A stretch of DNA of 64,000 nt from Verrucomicrobiia bacterium (lineage in GTDB: Bacteria > Verrucomicrobiota > Verrucomicrobiia > Limisphaerales > UBA9464), in contig JAHCBB010000027.1 in assembly GCA_019634635.1 (NCBI GenBank), positions 1-64,000 on the forward strand, written 5' to 3'. The translations under genes and the position numbers were made by a program. Of this stretch, positions 52,496 to 61,968 are shown in pieces; position 1 is the first letter of the stretch, and each line of letters opens with the position of its first letter. The notes beneath the pieces are model-generated. The model ran no database searches. It worked only from the letters and a program-made list of their open reading frames with translations, and was not told where the DNA came from.

Positions 52496-53722
52496 ATGAA
52501 AGTGCTGGTCTTCGCCCACGTGCCGCCCCCCCACCATGGCCAGAGCCGGATGGTGCAATACCTGGTGGACGGACTGCGGGCGCGCGTCGAATTCGGGATC
52601 GAGGTCCACCATGTGGATGCCCGGTTGTCCGACGATCTGCACGATGTCGGCACACCTCGCGGCGGGAAGGTGCTGCGTGTGCTGCGCTACTGTGCGCAGG
52701 CGCTCCGGCTGCGCTGGCGGCACGGAATCCGGGTGCTGTACTACGTGCCCAGTCCGCCCAAGCGGGCTCCGCTGATCCGGGACTGGCTGGTCTTGCTCCT
52801 GCTGCGGCCCTGGTTTCCGAGGATCGTGCTGCATTGGGAGGCCGCCGGCTTGGGGGACTGGCTGGAGACGCGGGCCTCCATGGTCGAGCGGATGCTGACG
52901 CGCGCGCTGTTCGGACGTCCGGCACTGTCCGTGGTCCTGGCCGAATCCAACCGGAATGATGCGAAGGCGCTGCGTTCGCGGGCGACCCGGGTGGTACCCA
53001 ACGGGATCGAGGATCCGTGTCCCGATTTTGCCCGGGATCTGGCCCCGTTTCGCCGGATTCGTTCCGAGGTGATTCGGAGGCGGGAGGGCGAAGTTCAGGT
53101 GCTCTTCCTCGCCCTTTGCACCCGGGACAAGGGGTTGTTCGACGCGCTGGAGGCCATCGCACTCGCCAATGCGGCAGGGTCGGGTTCGGCGGCGACCGGG
53201 GAGGGGCTGCGATTCCGTCTGCGCGTCGCGGGGACATTTCCGGAGGCGTCGGTCGAGGAGGCGTTTCGCGAACGGTGTGCCCGGCCCGACCTCCGGGGCA
53301 GCGTGGTGCCGATCGGGTTTCTCTCCGGGGATGCCAAGGAGGCGGCGTGGCGCGATGCCGACCTGTACCTGTTCCCCACCTATTATGCCAACGAGGGCCA
53401 GCCGGTCAGCCTGCTCGAGGCCATGGCCCATGGCGTGACGGCGGTCACCACGTGCTGGCGCGGAATTCCGGAGATGCTGCCGGCAAACTATCCCGGACTC
53501 GTCAAACCCGGGGATCCGGTTGAGCTGTCCCGACGCCTCCTGGCCCTCGCGGATTCCTGCGAGGGACTCCGCCTCCGGCAGGAATTTGAGAGCCGGTTCA
53601 CGCTCGACCGCTACCTGGAGGGCATGGCCGGGGCCCTCCGATCCCTGGAGACCTCCGTCCCTGCCGCCGGGACCCCTGCGGCGTCCGGGCCGGCATCCGG
53701 CGGGCCGGGCACCACCCGATAA
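52496..53722 (+). CDS. Glycosyltransferase family 4-like protein
   Basis: The 408-residue protein has a GT-B fold pattern. The N-terminal domain starts 'MKVLVFAHVPPPHHGQSRMV', and the C-terminal donor-binding domain has 'LFPTYYANEGQPVSLLEAMA' with the conserved glutamate pair of GT4 enzymes and 'TTCWRGIPEML'. It transfers a sugar to an envelope polysaccharide or lipid. The acceptor is unknown. ATG 52496 is used, and ATG 52478 would add six residues. The last 35 residues are low-complexity Ala/Pro/Gly and overlap the convergent gene by 112 bases. Confidence 0.85.
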   Translation: MKVLVFAHVPPPHHGQSRMVQYLVDGLRARVEFGIEVHHVDARLSDDLHDVGTPRGGKVLRVLRYCAQALRLRWRHGIRVLYYVPSPPKRAPLIRDWLVLLLLRPWFPRIVLHWEAAGLGDWLETRASMVERMLTRALFGRPALSVVLAESNRNDAKALRSRATRVVPNGIEDPCPDFARDLAPFRRIRSEVIRRREGEVQVLFLALCTRDKGLFDALEAIALANAAGSGSAATGEGLRFRLRVAGTFPEASVEEAFRERCARPDLRGSVVPIGFLSGDAKEAAWRDADLYLFPTYYANEGQPVSLLEAMAHGVTAVTTCWRGIPEMLPANYPGLVKPGDPVELSRRLLALADSCEGLRLRQEFESRFTLDRYLEGMAGALRSLETSVPAAGTPAASGPASGGPGTTR

Positions 53723-55542
53723 TATCCACGAATCGTTGAGTCCGGAAAGTCGGTGAAGCGGGCGGTGGGATTTCCGGCCTCGAGGTGCTGGACCACGGTC
53801 CAGTCGAGGAGATTGGTGGAATACTGGACCACGGTTGCAGCGGTCTCCCGGGCGGGGGCCACCGTGCCGATCACGCGCCCGGCGTGGACGTCGAGCGCGT
53901 CAATCCGGACGGTCGAGGCCGGTGGGGATACGACGGTCAACAACGCCGCACGGCTCTCCGCGGCCAGCGCGTCGGATTCAATGCGGACCGACCATCGGCT
54001 CCCGTCATCGGTCCTTCCAACCGGCTGGACGACGTGGGCGGCATTCGTGGCTCCCGGGATCTCCGCACCGTTGCGCCGCCATTGGAATCGCAGGGATCCC
54101 CCTCCGGTTGTGGCAACCACAAACCGGACGGCCTCACCCTCCTGGGCCAGGACATCCCGGGGTTCGGCGGTCAGCGCATCCAGGCCGAGCCGGAATTCGG
54201 TCGCGTTGTCCAGACCGTCGCCGTCGGGGTCATCGGTGCCACGATGAAACAGGTGTCCGAACACCGCCGCCTCCCAGACATCGGAGAGGCCGTCGGCGTC
54301 GGAATCCGGGTCCGGGTTGCTCTCATCCCACAGGATGGCCCCGGGATTGGCGCCGGTCGCCCCGACGCCGTGCCATGCGCAGTCCACCGGCAATCCGCGG
54401 CCGGCCCGCAGCGCGATCATGTGCGAGGAGGTTCCGAAAACCACGATGCCGTCGGACAGGATCGGGTTGGTGCACGATCCGATGCCCTCGCCATCGGCGG
54501 ACCACACCAGGTCGCCGGTCCGGCGGTCTTGAACCACGATCCGCGAGGGGGAGGTCCCGTGGGTGCTCCGGTAGAGGTACCGGTCGCATACCGCCATTGC
54601 GCTCCAGCCGTCCTCGCCGAAGAAGCCCTCGCGGATCCAGGCGACCGCTCCGGTGCGGGCGTCCAGCGCCGCGACAGCGCCCGTTCCCCACGGATTCCAA
54701 AGCGGGACGTAGACCATTCCGGCGTGGGCCGTCAGCGTGGAGCGCACCTGAAGCCGGGGAAAGGACTGTTGCCACCGGATGGCCCCGTCGCTTCGCCGGA
54801 GCGCAAACACGGCGCCGTTGATCCGTGCGGCAACGATCTGGTCCTCGACGGCGTCATGGATCGGATTGTTGAACTGCAATTGTTCGCTGATGCCGAGCTC
54901 CGTCACCCAGCGCACCGCGCCCGTGCGCTTGTCGAGCCGGTACATCCAGTTGGTCACCGCGGCGCACTGCACGTACACGGAATCGTCGCCGGGCAGCAGC
55001 GGACTGCCATTGTTGTTGGTCCATCCCCGCCCGGGGAACCGGTGGCTCCAGAGCTCCCGCCCGTCCGCGCGGGAATACGCGGCGACGTCATCCGGGTAGG
55101 ACGCCCCCGGCTTCAGGAGCCGGACGTAGAAGGCGTCGGTCTCACGGTCGTAGGGGACGTTCTCGAAGTAGGACCCGTGATAGATCGGAAACTCCCGGCG
55201 TGGCTGGAGCGTGTAACGGTCGAGTTCTGTCAGGGCCCCTGGTCTCCAACTGTACACCCAGTCGCCCACGACAAAAGGCGCCGTGGCAACCGAGACTCCG
55301 GGCGCGCGCGCAAGGATCTCCCCTGTGTGCAGGCGGACGGCGATCAAGGAGCTGTCGGTGACCTGGGCGTAAATCACCCCGTCGCGGATGATCATCATGT
55401 GCGAGTCGCCGGCACCTACGGGAGTGCTCCACAGGATCTGGAAATCCGGCGTGGAGCCGTCGGAAACGGGATCTGCCTCGAGGGCGAAGCCCAGCATCAG
55501 CGCCAAGAATAGCCGGTGGGTGGCGGTTGGGGACCGAAACAC
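53611..55542 (-). CDS. Secreted PQQ-type beta-propeller protein with TSP3 and Ig-like parts
   Basis: The 643-residue protein has a signal peptide ('HRLFLALMLGFALEADP'). PQQ-type propeller blades follow ('LIAVRLHTGEILARAPGVSV', 'RLDKRTGAVRWVTELG', 'ALDARTGAVAWIREG', 'VVQDRRTGDLVWSADG'). Calcium-binding TSP3-like repeats 'DPDSDADGLSDVWE' and 'DPDGDGLDNATEF' are next, then an Ig-like segment and a terminal module ending 'GYYRVVPG'. The function is not known, and surface or extracellular binding is likely. The 25 residues after 'YYRVVPG' overlap the convergent glycosyltransferase gene. It forms a pair with the sugar dehydrogenase-like gene 78 bases upstream. Confidence 0.8.
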   Translation of the reverse strand: MFRSPTATHRLFLALMLGFALEADPVSDGSTPDFQILWSTPVGAGDSHMMIIRDGVIYAQVTDSSLIAVRLHTGEILARAPGVSVATAPFVVGDWVYSWRPGALTELDRYTLQPRREFPIYHGSYFENVPYDRETDAFYVRLLKPGASYPDDVAAYSRADGRELWSHRFPGRGWTNNNGSPLLPGDDSVYVQCAAVTNWMYRLDKRTGAVRWVTELGISEQLQFNNPIHDAVEDQIVAARINGAVFALRRSDGAIRWQQSFPRLQVRSTLTAHAGMVYVPLWNPWGTGAVAALDARTGAVAWIREGFFGEDGWSAMAVCDRYLYRSTHGTSPSRIVVQDRRTGDLVWSADGEGIGSCTNPILSDGIVVFGTSSHMIALRAGRGLPVDCAWHGVGATGANPGAILWDESNPDPDSDADGLSDVWEAAVFGHLFHRGTDDPDGDGLDNATEFRLGLDALTAEPRDVLAQEGEAVRFVVATTGGGSLRFQWRRNGAEIPGATNAAHVVQPVGRTDDGSRWSVRIESDALAAESRAALLTVVSPPASTVRIDALDVHAGRVIGTVAPARETAATVVQYSTNLLDWTVVQHLEAGNPTARFTDFPDSTIRGYYRVVPGPPDAGPDAAGVPAAGTEVSRDRRAPAMPSR

Positions 55543-55620
55543 CCCGCGAGCCTATCTTCACAAAGCGGATGCCGCCAAGGAGAACGCTTGCAAACCTGTG
55601 CAGTCCAATGGCGCGCCGGC

Positions 55621-58113
55621 CTACGGCGCACGCGTCCGCACGCGATAGAAGGTCGGGCCGCTCCCGGACTCGGGACGGAGATCCACGAGACGATCCCGTG
55701 CGGGGAAGCCGGGGATGATGCCCGGGGCGTCCACCGGGGTCCACGGTCCGTTCCACAGGTCCGGGGTCTGTTCCAGCTGCAGCGCCCGGTTCGCCGGCTG
55801 AAGCACCCGCAGGGCCAGGAATCCGTTTTCGACGAACGATTCCATCCGCAGTTCCGGGTCCGGATCCGCAGGGAGGCCCGTGGCGACGATCCAGGATTCC
55901 AGCAGGGCGACTCCGGCGGCATCCGCAATGCTGGAGGCCAGCGGGGGCATGCGCTCCGGCCCCCGTGTCGCCAGGCGGCGCCACAAAACGGAGTGGGTGA
56001 CGTCGCCCGGAACGATGACCCGGTTGGCAGGGTTCCCCCAATCGTCGAGCAGTCCTCCATTCAGCACGCCCGTGGTCGTCGTGCCGGTCTGCGCGCGCAG
56101 GTCGAACTGTCCGCGCCCGGGACCCCCCGGTTGATGGCAGAAGGCGCAATTGGCGGCGAGATACGAACGGGCCCGCCACTCGAGGCTGGCTTCGTCATCG
56201 GCGATTCCCGCATGCCGGGGCAGGGGATGCAATGCCGCGGGGGCATTGGTGAGGTACCCCGCTGCCGCGAGGGCGGCGATCTGGTGGGTGCGGACGCCGT
56301 CCCAGTCCACCTCCCTGTTCAACTGCGCGGTGTTGAAGCTGAGGGCAAAGCCTGCGCCGCGGACGTGGCACACGAGGCATTCGGAACGGCTGGGATAGCG
56401 CCATGTCTGGGGGACCGGAACGCCGTTGATGGTGCGCACGATCGTCTCATCAAGGCCTTCGGCGGGCACCAGCACGGCATTGGTTTCCGAGGTCCACCGG
56501 TAGGTGATCCCGTACACGCCATTGGTCTGGCGGACGAGAAACCGCGTCTCGATGCGGCGGGAGGACGCCGCCACTCCCGGCGTCAGCTCCAGATCGAAGT
56601 GTTTGACCCAGACGGTACCCGCCGGGGCGCTCCATCCCTCATGCGCCTCGAATCCCAGCATCTGGTCGGCATCGGGGATCGAGACCCAGCGGCGCTTGTG
56701 GGCATCATCGGACCAGAAGGGATGGTTGACCTCGTACGGGATCACACCGGGCGCGGGTGTCAGGGACGCGAGATCCGAAAACGCCCCGGTGTCCGCAAGG
56801 GTTTCCGGCAGGGGCGGTCCTGAAAAGGCCGGCGAGGGCTCCAGCCGCCAAAGCCGGGATTGGGCGAGTTCGGAGATCCACACCTCCCCGTCCACGGGGT
56901 CCGTCGCAAAGTCAGTGGCGGAGGGGAGGTAGAGGGACAGGCCCCGCATTTCGCCCGCACCTTCCGCGTTCAACCGGATGGCACCGACCCATCCGAACTG
57001 ATGATCGGCGATCAGATAGGAGCCCCAAAGCTCGGGCATCCGGGTTCCCCGGTAGACCACGCCGCCGATCACGCAGCGTCCTCCGCCCTGCTGGTAGGTG
57101 AACACGGGCGGCATGTACCCGTACTCAGGATTTGAGGGGAAATCGGGGGGCACCGAGTTCCGGAGGATGCCCGGTGCGGTGCCCTCGAAGGCCGGCCACC
57201 CGTGGTTGGCTCCTGGACGGGTGACAAAGACCGACTCTGCGGTGAAGAATCCCACATCGGCCACCCAGAGCTCCCCGGTGAACGAATCAAAGGAGATCCG
57301 GAAGGGCTCGCGGAGACCGACGGACCAGAATTCCGTGCGCACTGACTCTGGCGACACCGGGCCACCCAGGAACCGGGTGGCGCCCACGAACGGGTTGTCG
57401 GCCGGCACCTGATAGCCACCCACCACCGACGGATGCGGATTTGGCGGCAGGGAGCCGGGCCGGGCGTCCACGTCCAACCGAAGCACGGCCGAAAAGAAAT
57501 CGCCGTCAATCTGCTGGGAATTCACCTTGGGGCTGAAGCCATCGCCGATGGAGGCATACAGATGGCCCTCGGGCCCGAACTCGAGGTCGCCGCCGGCGTG
57601 GTCGAGCCATTGATACACCTGGCGGATCAGGACGGTTTCCGCGCCGACCGGCTGGAGGGACGCCGGGTCGAGGGTCACCTCCGAGATCTGGATGTATTTC
57701 CTGCCGTCTCCGGCGCCTGGGATGGAGGCGGTGCGGAACAGGAAGAGGCGCCCATTGACGTCGAATCGCGGGTGCAGGGCGATGGACAGCAGGCCTTCAT
57801 TGGGCCCGATCACCGTGGAGCCGGTGACGTCGAGGATCACCGTGCGGGTCGGGGCCAGCCGATTGGTCACTGCAACGACGCGGCCGGCGAGTTCCGAGAC
57901 CACCACGGCGTTGGTGTTTCCCCGTGGGAATTCGATCGCCGAGGGTCGTTCAAATTGCAGCCCGAGCGGGTCCACCAACCGGTAGCCAAACCGTCCCGGC
58001 GTCTCGGGCAGTTGAAGCGTGTCATTGGGCACCCGCTGCCACGGATTGGCCACCGCCACTGCCGCGGCCAGGGTCGCCACCCCCGCAAGCCCCTGGATCA
58101 ACCTTCGGAACAT
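55621..58113 (-). CDS. Secreted sugar dehydrogenase-like propeller with CxxCH sites
   Basis: The 830-residue protein has a signal peptide ('FRRLIQGLAGVATLAAAVAV'). A glucose/sorbosone dehydrogenase-type propeller follows ('LDHAGGDLEFGPEGHLYASI', 'VGLREPFRISFDSFTGELWV', 'GANHGWPAFEG'). The C-terminal part has two possible haem-c sites, CLVCH and CAFCH, in 'SECLVCHVRG' and 'NCAFCHQPGGPGRGQFDLR'. It ends 'GPTFYRVRTRAP'. It could oxidise a sugar in the periplasm and pass electrons to its own haems, but PQQ binding is inferred from the fold only. ATG 58113 gives the signal peptide. The longer frame upstream is not coding-like. Confidence 0.82.
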   Translation of the reverse strand: MFRRLIQGLAGVATLAAAVAVANPWQRVPNDTLQLPETPGRFGYRLVDPLGLQFERPSAIEFPRGNTNAVVVSELAGRVVAVTNRLAPTRTVILDVTGSTVIGPNEGLLSIALHPRFDVNGRLFLFRTASIPGAGDGRKYIQISEVTLDPASLQPVGAETVLIRQVYQWLDHAGGDLEFGPEGHLYASIGDGFSPKVNSQQIDGDFFSAVLRLDVDARPGSLPPNPHPSVVGGYQVPADNPFVGATRFLGGPVSPESVRTEFWSVGLREPFRISFDSFTGELWVADVGFFTAESVFVTRPGANHGWPAFEGTAPGILRNSVPPDFPSNPEYGYMPPVFTYQQGGGRCVIGGVVYRGTRMPELWGSYLIADHQFGWVGAIRLNAEGAGEMRGLSLYLPSATDFATDPVDGEVWISELAQSRLWRLEPSPAFSGPPLPETLADTGAFSDLASLTPAPGVIPYEVNHPFWSDDAHKRRWVSIPDADQMLGFEAHEGWSAPAGTVWVKHFDLELTPGVAASSRRIETRFLVRQTNGVYGITYRWTSETNAVLVPAEGLDETIVRTINGVPVPQTWRYPSRSECLVCHVRGAGFALSFNTAQLNREVDWDGVRTHQIAALAAAGYLTNAPAALHPLPRHAGIADDEASLEWRARSYLAANCAFCHQPGGPGRGQFDLRAQTGTTTTGVLNGGLLDDWGNPANRVIVPGDVTHSVLWRRLATRGPERMPPLASSIADAAGVALLESWIVATGLPADPDPELRMESFVENGFLALRVLQPANRALQLEQTPDLWNGPWTPVDAPGIIPGFPARDRLVDLRPESGSGPTFYRVRTRAP

Positions 58114-58371
58114 TTCCCGGAGACCTAGCAACGACGGCCGTACGGTGGCAAGCAACACGCGGTCCAAGGAACACGCGGATTGAAGGGCCCGCAAGGAAGC
58201 GCGGGCACCGTTGGCCTCCTTGCCGGCTCGATGACGAAGGAAAACGTCATCGGCAAACTCGTGGCGCTCGCGTAGGCTGCCGTCACGGCCTGAGGCCACG
58301 CCGCCCGCCGGTTTTCTCCGTTGCGGGCAGGGCATGGCCGAGACGGCGCGATCCATCGAACCGCCCACCCC

Positions 58372-59388
58372 ATGAGCACCATCAATGCCTACGCTGCCAG
58401 CGGGCCAAACGCGCCCTTCACGCCCTTCGAATACGACGCCGGACCGCTGTTGCCGGACCAGGTCGAAGTCCGGGTTGCGTCCTGCGGCATCTGCCACTCC
58501 GACCTCTCAATGCGCAACAATGAGTGGGGACTCACGGCGTATCCGTTCATCGGTGGCCACGAGATTGTCGGTACCATTACCGCCGTCGGGGACCACGTCC
58601 GAAAAGTGCAGGCCGGACAGACGGTCGGGGTGGGGTGGACTGCCGAGAGTTGCATGTCATGCCCCCAATGCCTTGGCGGGGATCACAATCTGTGCCCGAC
58701 CAGTACCGGCACGATTGTCCAGCGCCACGGCGGCTTTGCGACCCATGTGCGCGTGCATTGGGCGTGGGCGGTGCCGCTCCCTGAAGGACTCGACGCCTCC
58801 CGGGCCGGACCGCTCCTCTGCGGCGGCATCACCGTTTTCAACCCGCTGGTGCAACTCGGAATCCTGCCGACCCACCGCGTCGGCGTCATCGGCATCGGCG
58901 GGCTGGGCCACATGGCGCTGAAATTTCTTCGGGCGTGGGGTTGCGAGGTCGTGGCCTTCACGTCCACCGATTCGAAGCGCGAGGAGGCGCTGCGGCTCGG
59001 CGCTCATCGGGTGGTGAATACGCGCAGTGCCGACGACGTGGCCCGGCTCGCCGGTTCGTTGAATGCGATCCTTTCCACGGTGAACGTTTCGCTCGACTGG
59101 AATGCGCTTGTCGGTGCGCTCGCACCGAAGGGAAAACTGCACACCGTGGGTGCGGTGCTCGATCCGATCGTCGTCGCGGCGTTCCCGTTGATCATGGGCC
59201 AGCGCTCCCTTTCCGGGTCGCCGACCGGCAGCCCGACGGTCATCGATTCGATGCTCGACTTCGCCGCACGTCACGGCATTGCGCCGACCACGGAGCACTT
59301 TCCGATGTCGAAGATCAACGACGCCTTCGCGCACCTCGAATCCGGCAAGGCCCGCTACCGGATCGTTCTCGAAAACGACCTGAATTGA
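58372..59388 (+). CDS. Zinc-dependent alcohol dehydrogenase, YahK/CAD type
   Basis: The 338-residue protein is a medium-chain dehydrogenase. The catalytic zinc ligands are in 'VASCGICHSDLS' (Cys), 'GGHEIVG' (His-Glu) and a later Cys in 'AGPLLCGGIT'. The structural zinc is held by four cysteines in 'SCMSCPQCLGGDHNLC'. The cofactor site 'GVIGIGGLGHMALKF' precedes a segment 'FTSTDSKREEA', where the Ser-Thr-x-x-Lys pattern favours NADP. It probably reduces aldehydes to alcohols, as YahK and cinnamyl-type dehydrogenases do. ATG 58372 begins the family-typical N-terminus. It is divergent from the sugar dehydrogenase-like gene over a 258-base gap that holds no other gene. Confidence 0.9.
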   Translation: MSTINAYAASGPNAPFTPFEYDAGPLLPDQVEVRVASCGICHSDLSMRNNEWGLTAYPFIGGHEIVGTITAVGDHVRKVQAGQTVGVGWTAESCMSCPQCLGGDHNLCPTSTGTIVQRHGGFATHVRVHWAWAVPLPEGLDASRAGPLLCGGITVFNPLVQLGILPTHRVGVIGIGGLGHMALKFLRAWGCEVVAFTSTDSKREEALRLGAHRVVNTRSADDVARLAGSLNAILSTVNVSLDWNALVGALAPKGKLHTVGAVLDPIVVAAFPLIMGQRSLSGSPTGSPTVIDSMLDFAARHGIAPTTEHFPMSKINDAFAHLESGKARYRIVLENDLN

Positions 59389-59423
59389 GCGGTTGTCGGC
59401 AGGTCGTTCGCGGCATGATCTGC

Positions 59424-61682
59424 CTACGGCGCGGACACGGGATCCAGCCGGTAGAATGCCACTGGATCGTCCGCGGACACCGTCAGGGTCAGGGAGTCCC
59501 CATCTAGCACCGGCGTCCCGGCCACCCGGGTCCATGGGGACGGCGTGACGAGGCTGGGAGCGACGTTCAACTGATGTCCGGTGGCCGTTGCGGGCCACGA
59601 GAGCCGCACTCGTCCGTCCGGTGTGACGGTGGCAATGAGCGCCGGCGTTTCCACCGGGACGGCGGCCGAAAGCGTGGCGGCGAGCAGGTGAACCCGACTC
59701 GACTCCGCCGCCGGACGGGCAGGCAGGAGGATGCGGGTCAGCGTCTTGTCCCCCTGGACGGGATAGCGGCGGTACAGGAGCGCGGCAGCGTAGCCCGCCG
59801 GATCGCCGAGCGTGGTCTTGAGATTATCAAATACGAGACGGTCGGTCTCGATGGCAATGGGTCCGGTGTGCACCGCCATCCAGAAGATTCCCGGCCCCCA
59901 GCCATCCGATGGGCTGCCATCGGTAAACCGCACGTAGAACTCCTTCTGCGGGTTGTCGGCGAGCACGTTTGCGAGGTCCAGCGTGTAGTATCGCTTGTTC
60001 CATTCGTTCCGAATGTCTTCGCCAAACAGGGTCTCGGATTCGAGGACGGTGACAAATGTCGCGTCGCCGGATTCAGCGCGGTTCTGAATCGCAATGCTCT
60101 TGAGAAAGGGTCCCCAGCCGTCGAACGGCAGTCCGTCGGAAAGGCGAATCCGGACGGTTCGCGACGGGTTTTCGGCCAGATACGGCGTGAGGTCCACGGT
60201 GTAGAAGTCGAGGTTGCTGTTGTCGCGCGTCTCGTCGCCGGTCTCCGCCACCCAATCCCTTTCCACGACGAAATCCCCGACCTCGCCGGCGGCCTCGATC
60301 ACGAACTGATTGCCCACATGAATGCGGGCGTAGGCGGTTGTCACCTCGTCCGGCAGGTCAAACTGGTACACCATGTAGGCGCTGCCGTCGGCAAACCGGA
60401 AATCGCCCCCGGCAACGCTGCCGCCTTCGTCCACCAGGTACAGGGCCTCCTCTGCCGTTGCGGCGACCACGTTCGCGTACCGCACGGTCTCGCTCGCGCC
60501 GGCAAGGGACACCACGAAATTGTTGGCGAGATCCATCGTCAGGCTTGCGGCCGTGACGTCATCCGGCAGGTCAAAGCGGTAGGTGATGGAGCCCGAGGCG
60601 TCGGCGAAACGGTGGCCGCGATTCGACGGGCCGGATCCCTGGTTGTCATACAGATGGGGCGTTTCCGCCGGTGTGCCCGTGCGAAACATCGCATGCACGG
60701 TGGACGTTCCGGCATCCACCACCGGTTCCAGGGCCTCCTCGAAGTTCTTCGTCGTCCCGGTGTAGAGCAGAATCTGCTGGAGGTAAGGTCCCCACCCGTT
60801 GGCGGGGGTCGCATCGGTCAGCAGCAGGTAGATCTCGCCGGTGCCTTCCGCCAAAAACGGGGCCAGGTCCACGTCATACTGTCGCAGATTGCCCAGGGCC
60901 CGATGCTCAAAGCCGTCGTGGATCACCATGGAATCCGCCACCACGGTGTAGCCCTCGGTGGAGAAGGAGGGCTCGTGCATCGCCGAGGCGACCGAGATCA
61001 CGAAGTTGTTGCCCACCGTCACGCCCAGTTTGGCCTCGCTCAGCCCCCTGAGGTCCCCGAACCGGTAAAGCACATAACCGGTGCCATCCACAAATCGGTT
61101 CCCTCCCGAATTTCCGTTGCCGCGTTCCTCCATCAGATAATGCGATTCCTCCTCGCCAAAATCGGTGCGGAAAGTGGCCAGGGTCTGGACCTCGCTGGAA
61201 TCCGTGAAGCGGTACAGAGTGTGGTCGAAGGCGGTCGGACTGTTGAACCAACCGGCTACCGGGCCCAGACGGTTCGTCTGAATGCTGCCATCGGCGTACT
61301 GGAATTGAATTGCGCCAAACGGATTGCCCAGCGCCTCGGGGGCCGACAGGAGGGCGAGATCCAGGGACGTGTACTGCCCAACCGGCACCTCCAGCAACTG
61401 GCCGTCCATGACCAATGCATCGAATCCCGATTGAAGGAGCGGGGCGAACTGGAACATCGTTCGACCGTCCGTCGTGCGGATCGGCGTGCCGTCGGCGTAG
61501 CCTGTGGGGAGCGTGGTGGCGTCGAGTCGCCGGCCGTCGGCGTCCAAACCCCCGTCGAGGCCGACGCCGCCCGGCTCCAGCACCGCGTCCACGGATAAGA
61601 GGGCGCTGAGATCCACGGGGGTTTGGGCGTGAGCGCAGACGGCGGCGCACGCCAACAGGCCAGGCAGGAATGTAGGTTTCAT
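59424..61682 (-). CDS. Secreted protein with repeated GWGP modules, function unknown
   Basis: The 752-residue protein has a signal peptide ('TFLPGLLACAAVCAHAQ'). Three copies of a module follow that reads Y-x-[VL]-D-L … then D-x-x-P-x-[ND]-GWGP, visible as 'NGWGPYLQQI', 'DGWGPFLKSI' and 'DGWGPGIFWM'. Three copies of another motif also occur ('FVDGTGYVLYRF', 'FADASGSITYRFDLPDDVT', 'FADGSAYMVYQFDLPDEVT', each followed by a NNFVV-like strand). The C-terminus ends 'VAFYRLDPVSAP', like its secreted neighbours. I do not recognise the family. Beta-sandwich, carbohydrate-binding-like repeats are likely. ATG 61682 follows 286 bases without a gene. Confidence 0.7.
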   Translation of the reverse strand: MKPTFLPGLLACAAVCAHAQTPVDLSALLSVDAVLEPGGVGLDGGLDADGRRLDATTLPTGYADGTPIRTTDGRTMFQFAPLLQSGFDALVMDGQLLEVPVGQYTSLDLALLSAPEALGNPFGAIQFQYADGSIQTNRLGPVAGWFNSPTAFDHTLYRFTDSSEVQTLATFRTDFGEEESHYLMEERGNGNSGGNRFVDGTGYVLYRFGDLRGLSEAKLGVTVGNNFVISVASAMHEPSFSTEGYTVVADSMVIHDGFEHRALGNLRQYDVDLAPFLAEGTGEIYLLLTDATPANGWGPYLQQILLYTGTTKNFEEALEPVVDAGTSTVHAMFRTGTPAETPHLYDNQGSGPSNRGHRFADASGSITYRFDLPDDVTAASLTMDLANNFVVSLAGASETVRYANVVAATAEEALYLVDEGGSVAGGDFRFADGSAYMVYQFDLPDEVTTAYARIHVGNQFVIEAAGEVGDFVVERDWVAETGDETRDNSNLDFYTVDLTPYLAENPSRTVRIRLSDGLPFDGWGPFLKSIAIQNRAESGDATFVTVLESETLFGEDIRNEWNKRYYTLDLANVLADNPQKEFYVRFTDGSPSDGWGPGIFWMAVHTGPIAIETDRLVFDNLKTTLGDPAGYAAALLYRRYPVQGDKTLTRILLPARPAAESSRVHLLAATLSAAVPVETPALIATVTPDGRVRLSWPATATGHQLNVAPSLVTPSPWTRVAGTPVLDGDSLTLTVSADDPVAFYRLDPVSAP

Positions 61683-61968
61683 GTCGCGTGATTCGAATTC
61701 GTGAGACACCGCGTGAACCGTCGGTGTTGACGGATGTCGGTGTCCGCAAGTTGAGTATGGAACGTGGCAACCTCGCGGCCACATGCCGCGGTGACAAGGT
61801 CCGCAGGCAATTCGGCGGCCGATCCGTCGGGGCAAAATGTGGAACGACTGAGTCGCGCGCCCTGGCGGGTCCGGGCGCAGTCTGGCACGACCCGGCTTCG
61901 GTCGTGTCGTGGTCCTGTCCGATTCCAACCGCTGGACGCAGGGGCGGAATCCATCGGGCGGGCCGCAC

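Noticed and set aside
53785-55512. 575-codon plus-strand frame opposite the propeller gene
   Set aside because: No signal peptide or motif. The opposite strand has a signal peptide, propeller blades and calcium-binding repeats.
59574-61598. 674-codon plus-strand frame opposite the GWGP-repeat gene
   Set aside because: It mirrors the repeats of the real gene in complementary form and has no features of its own.
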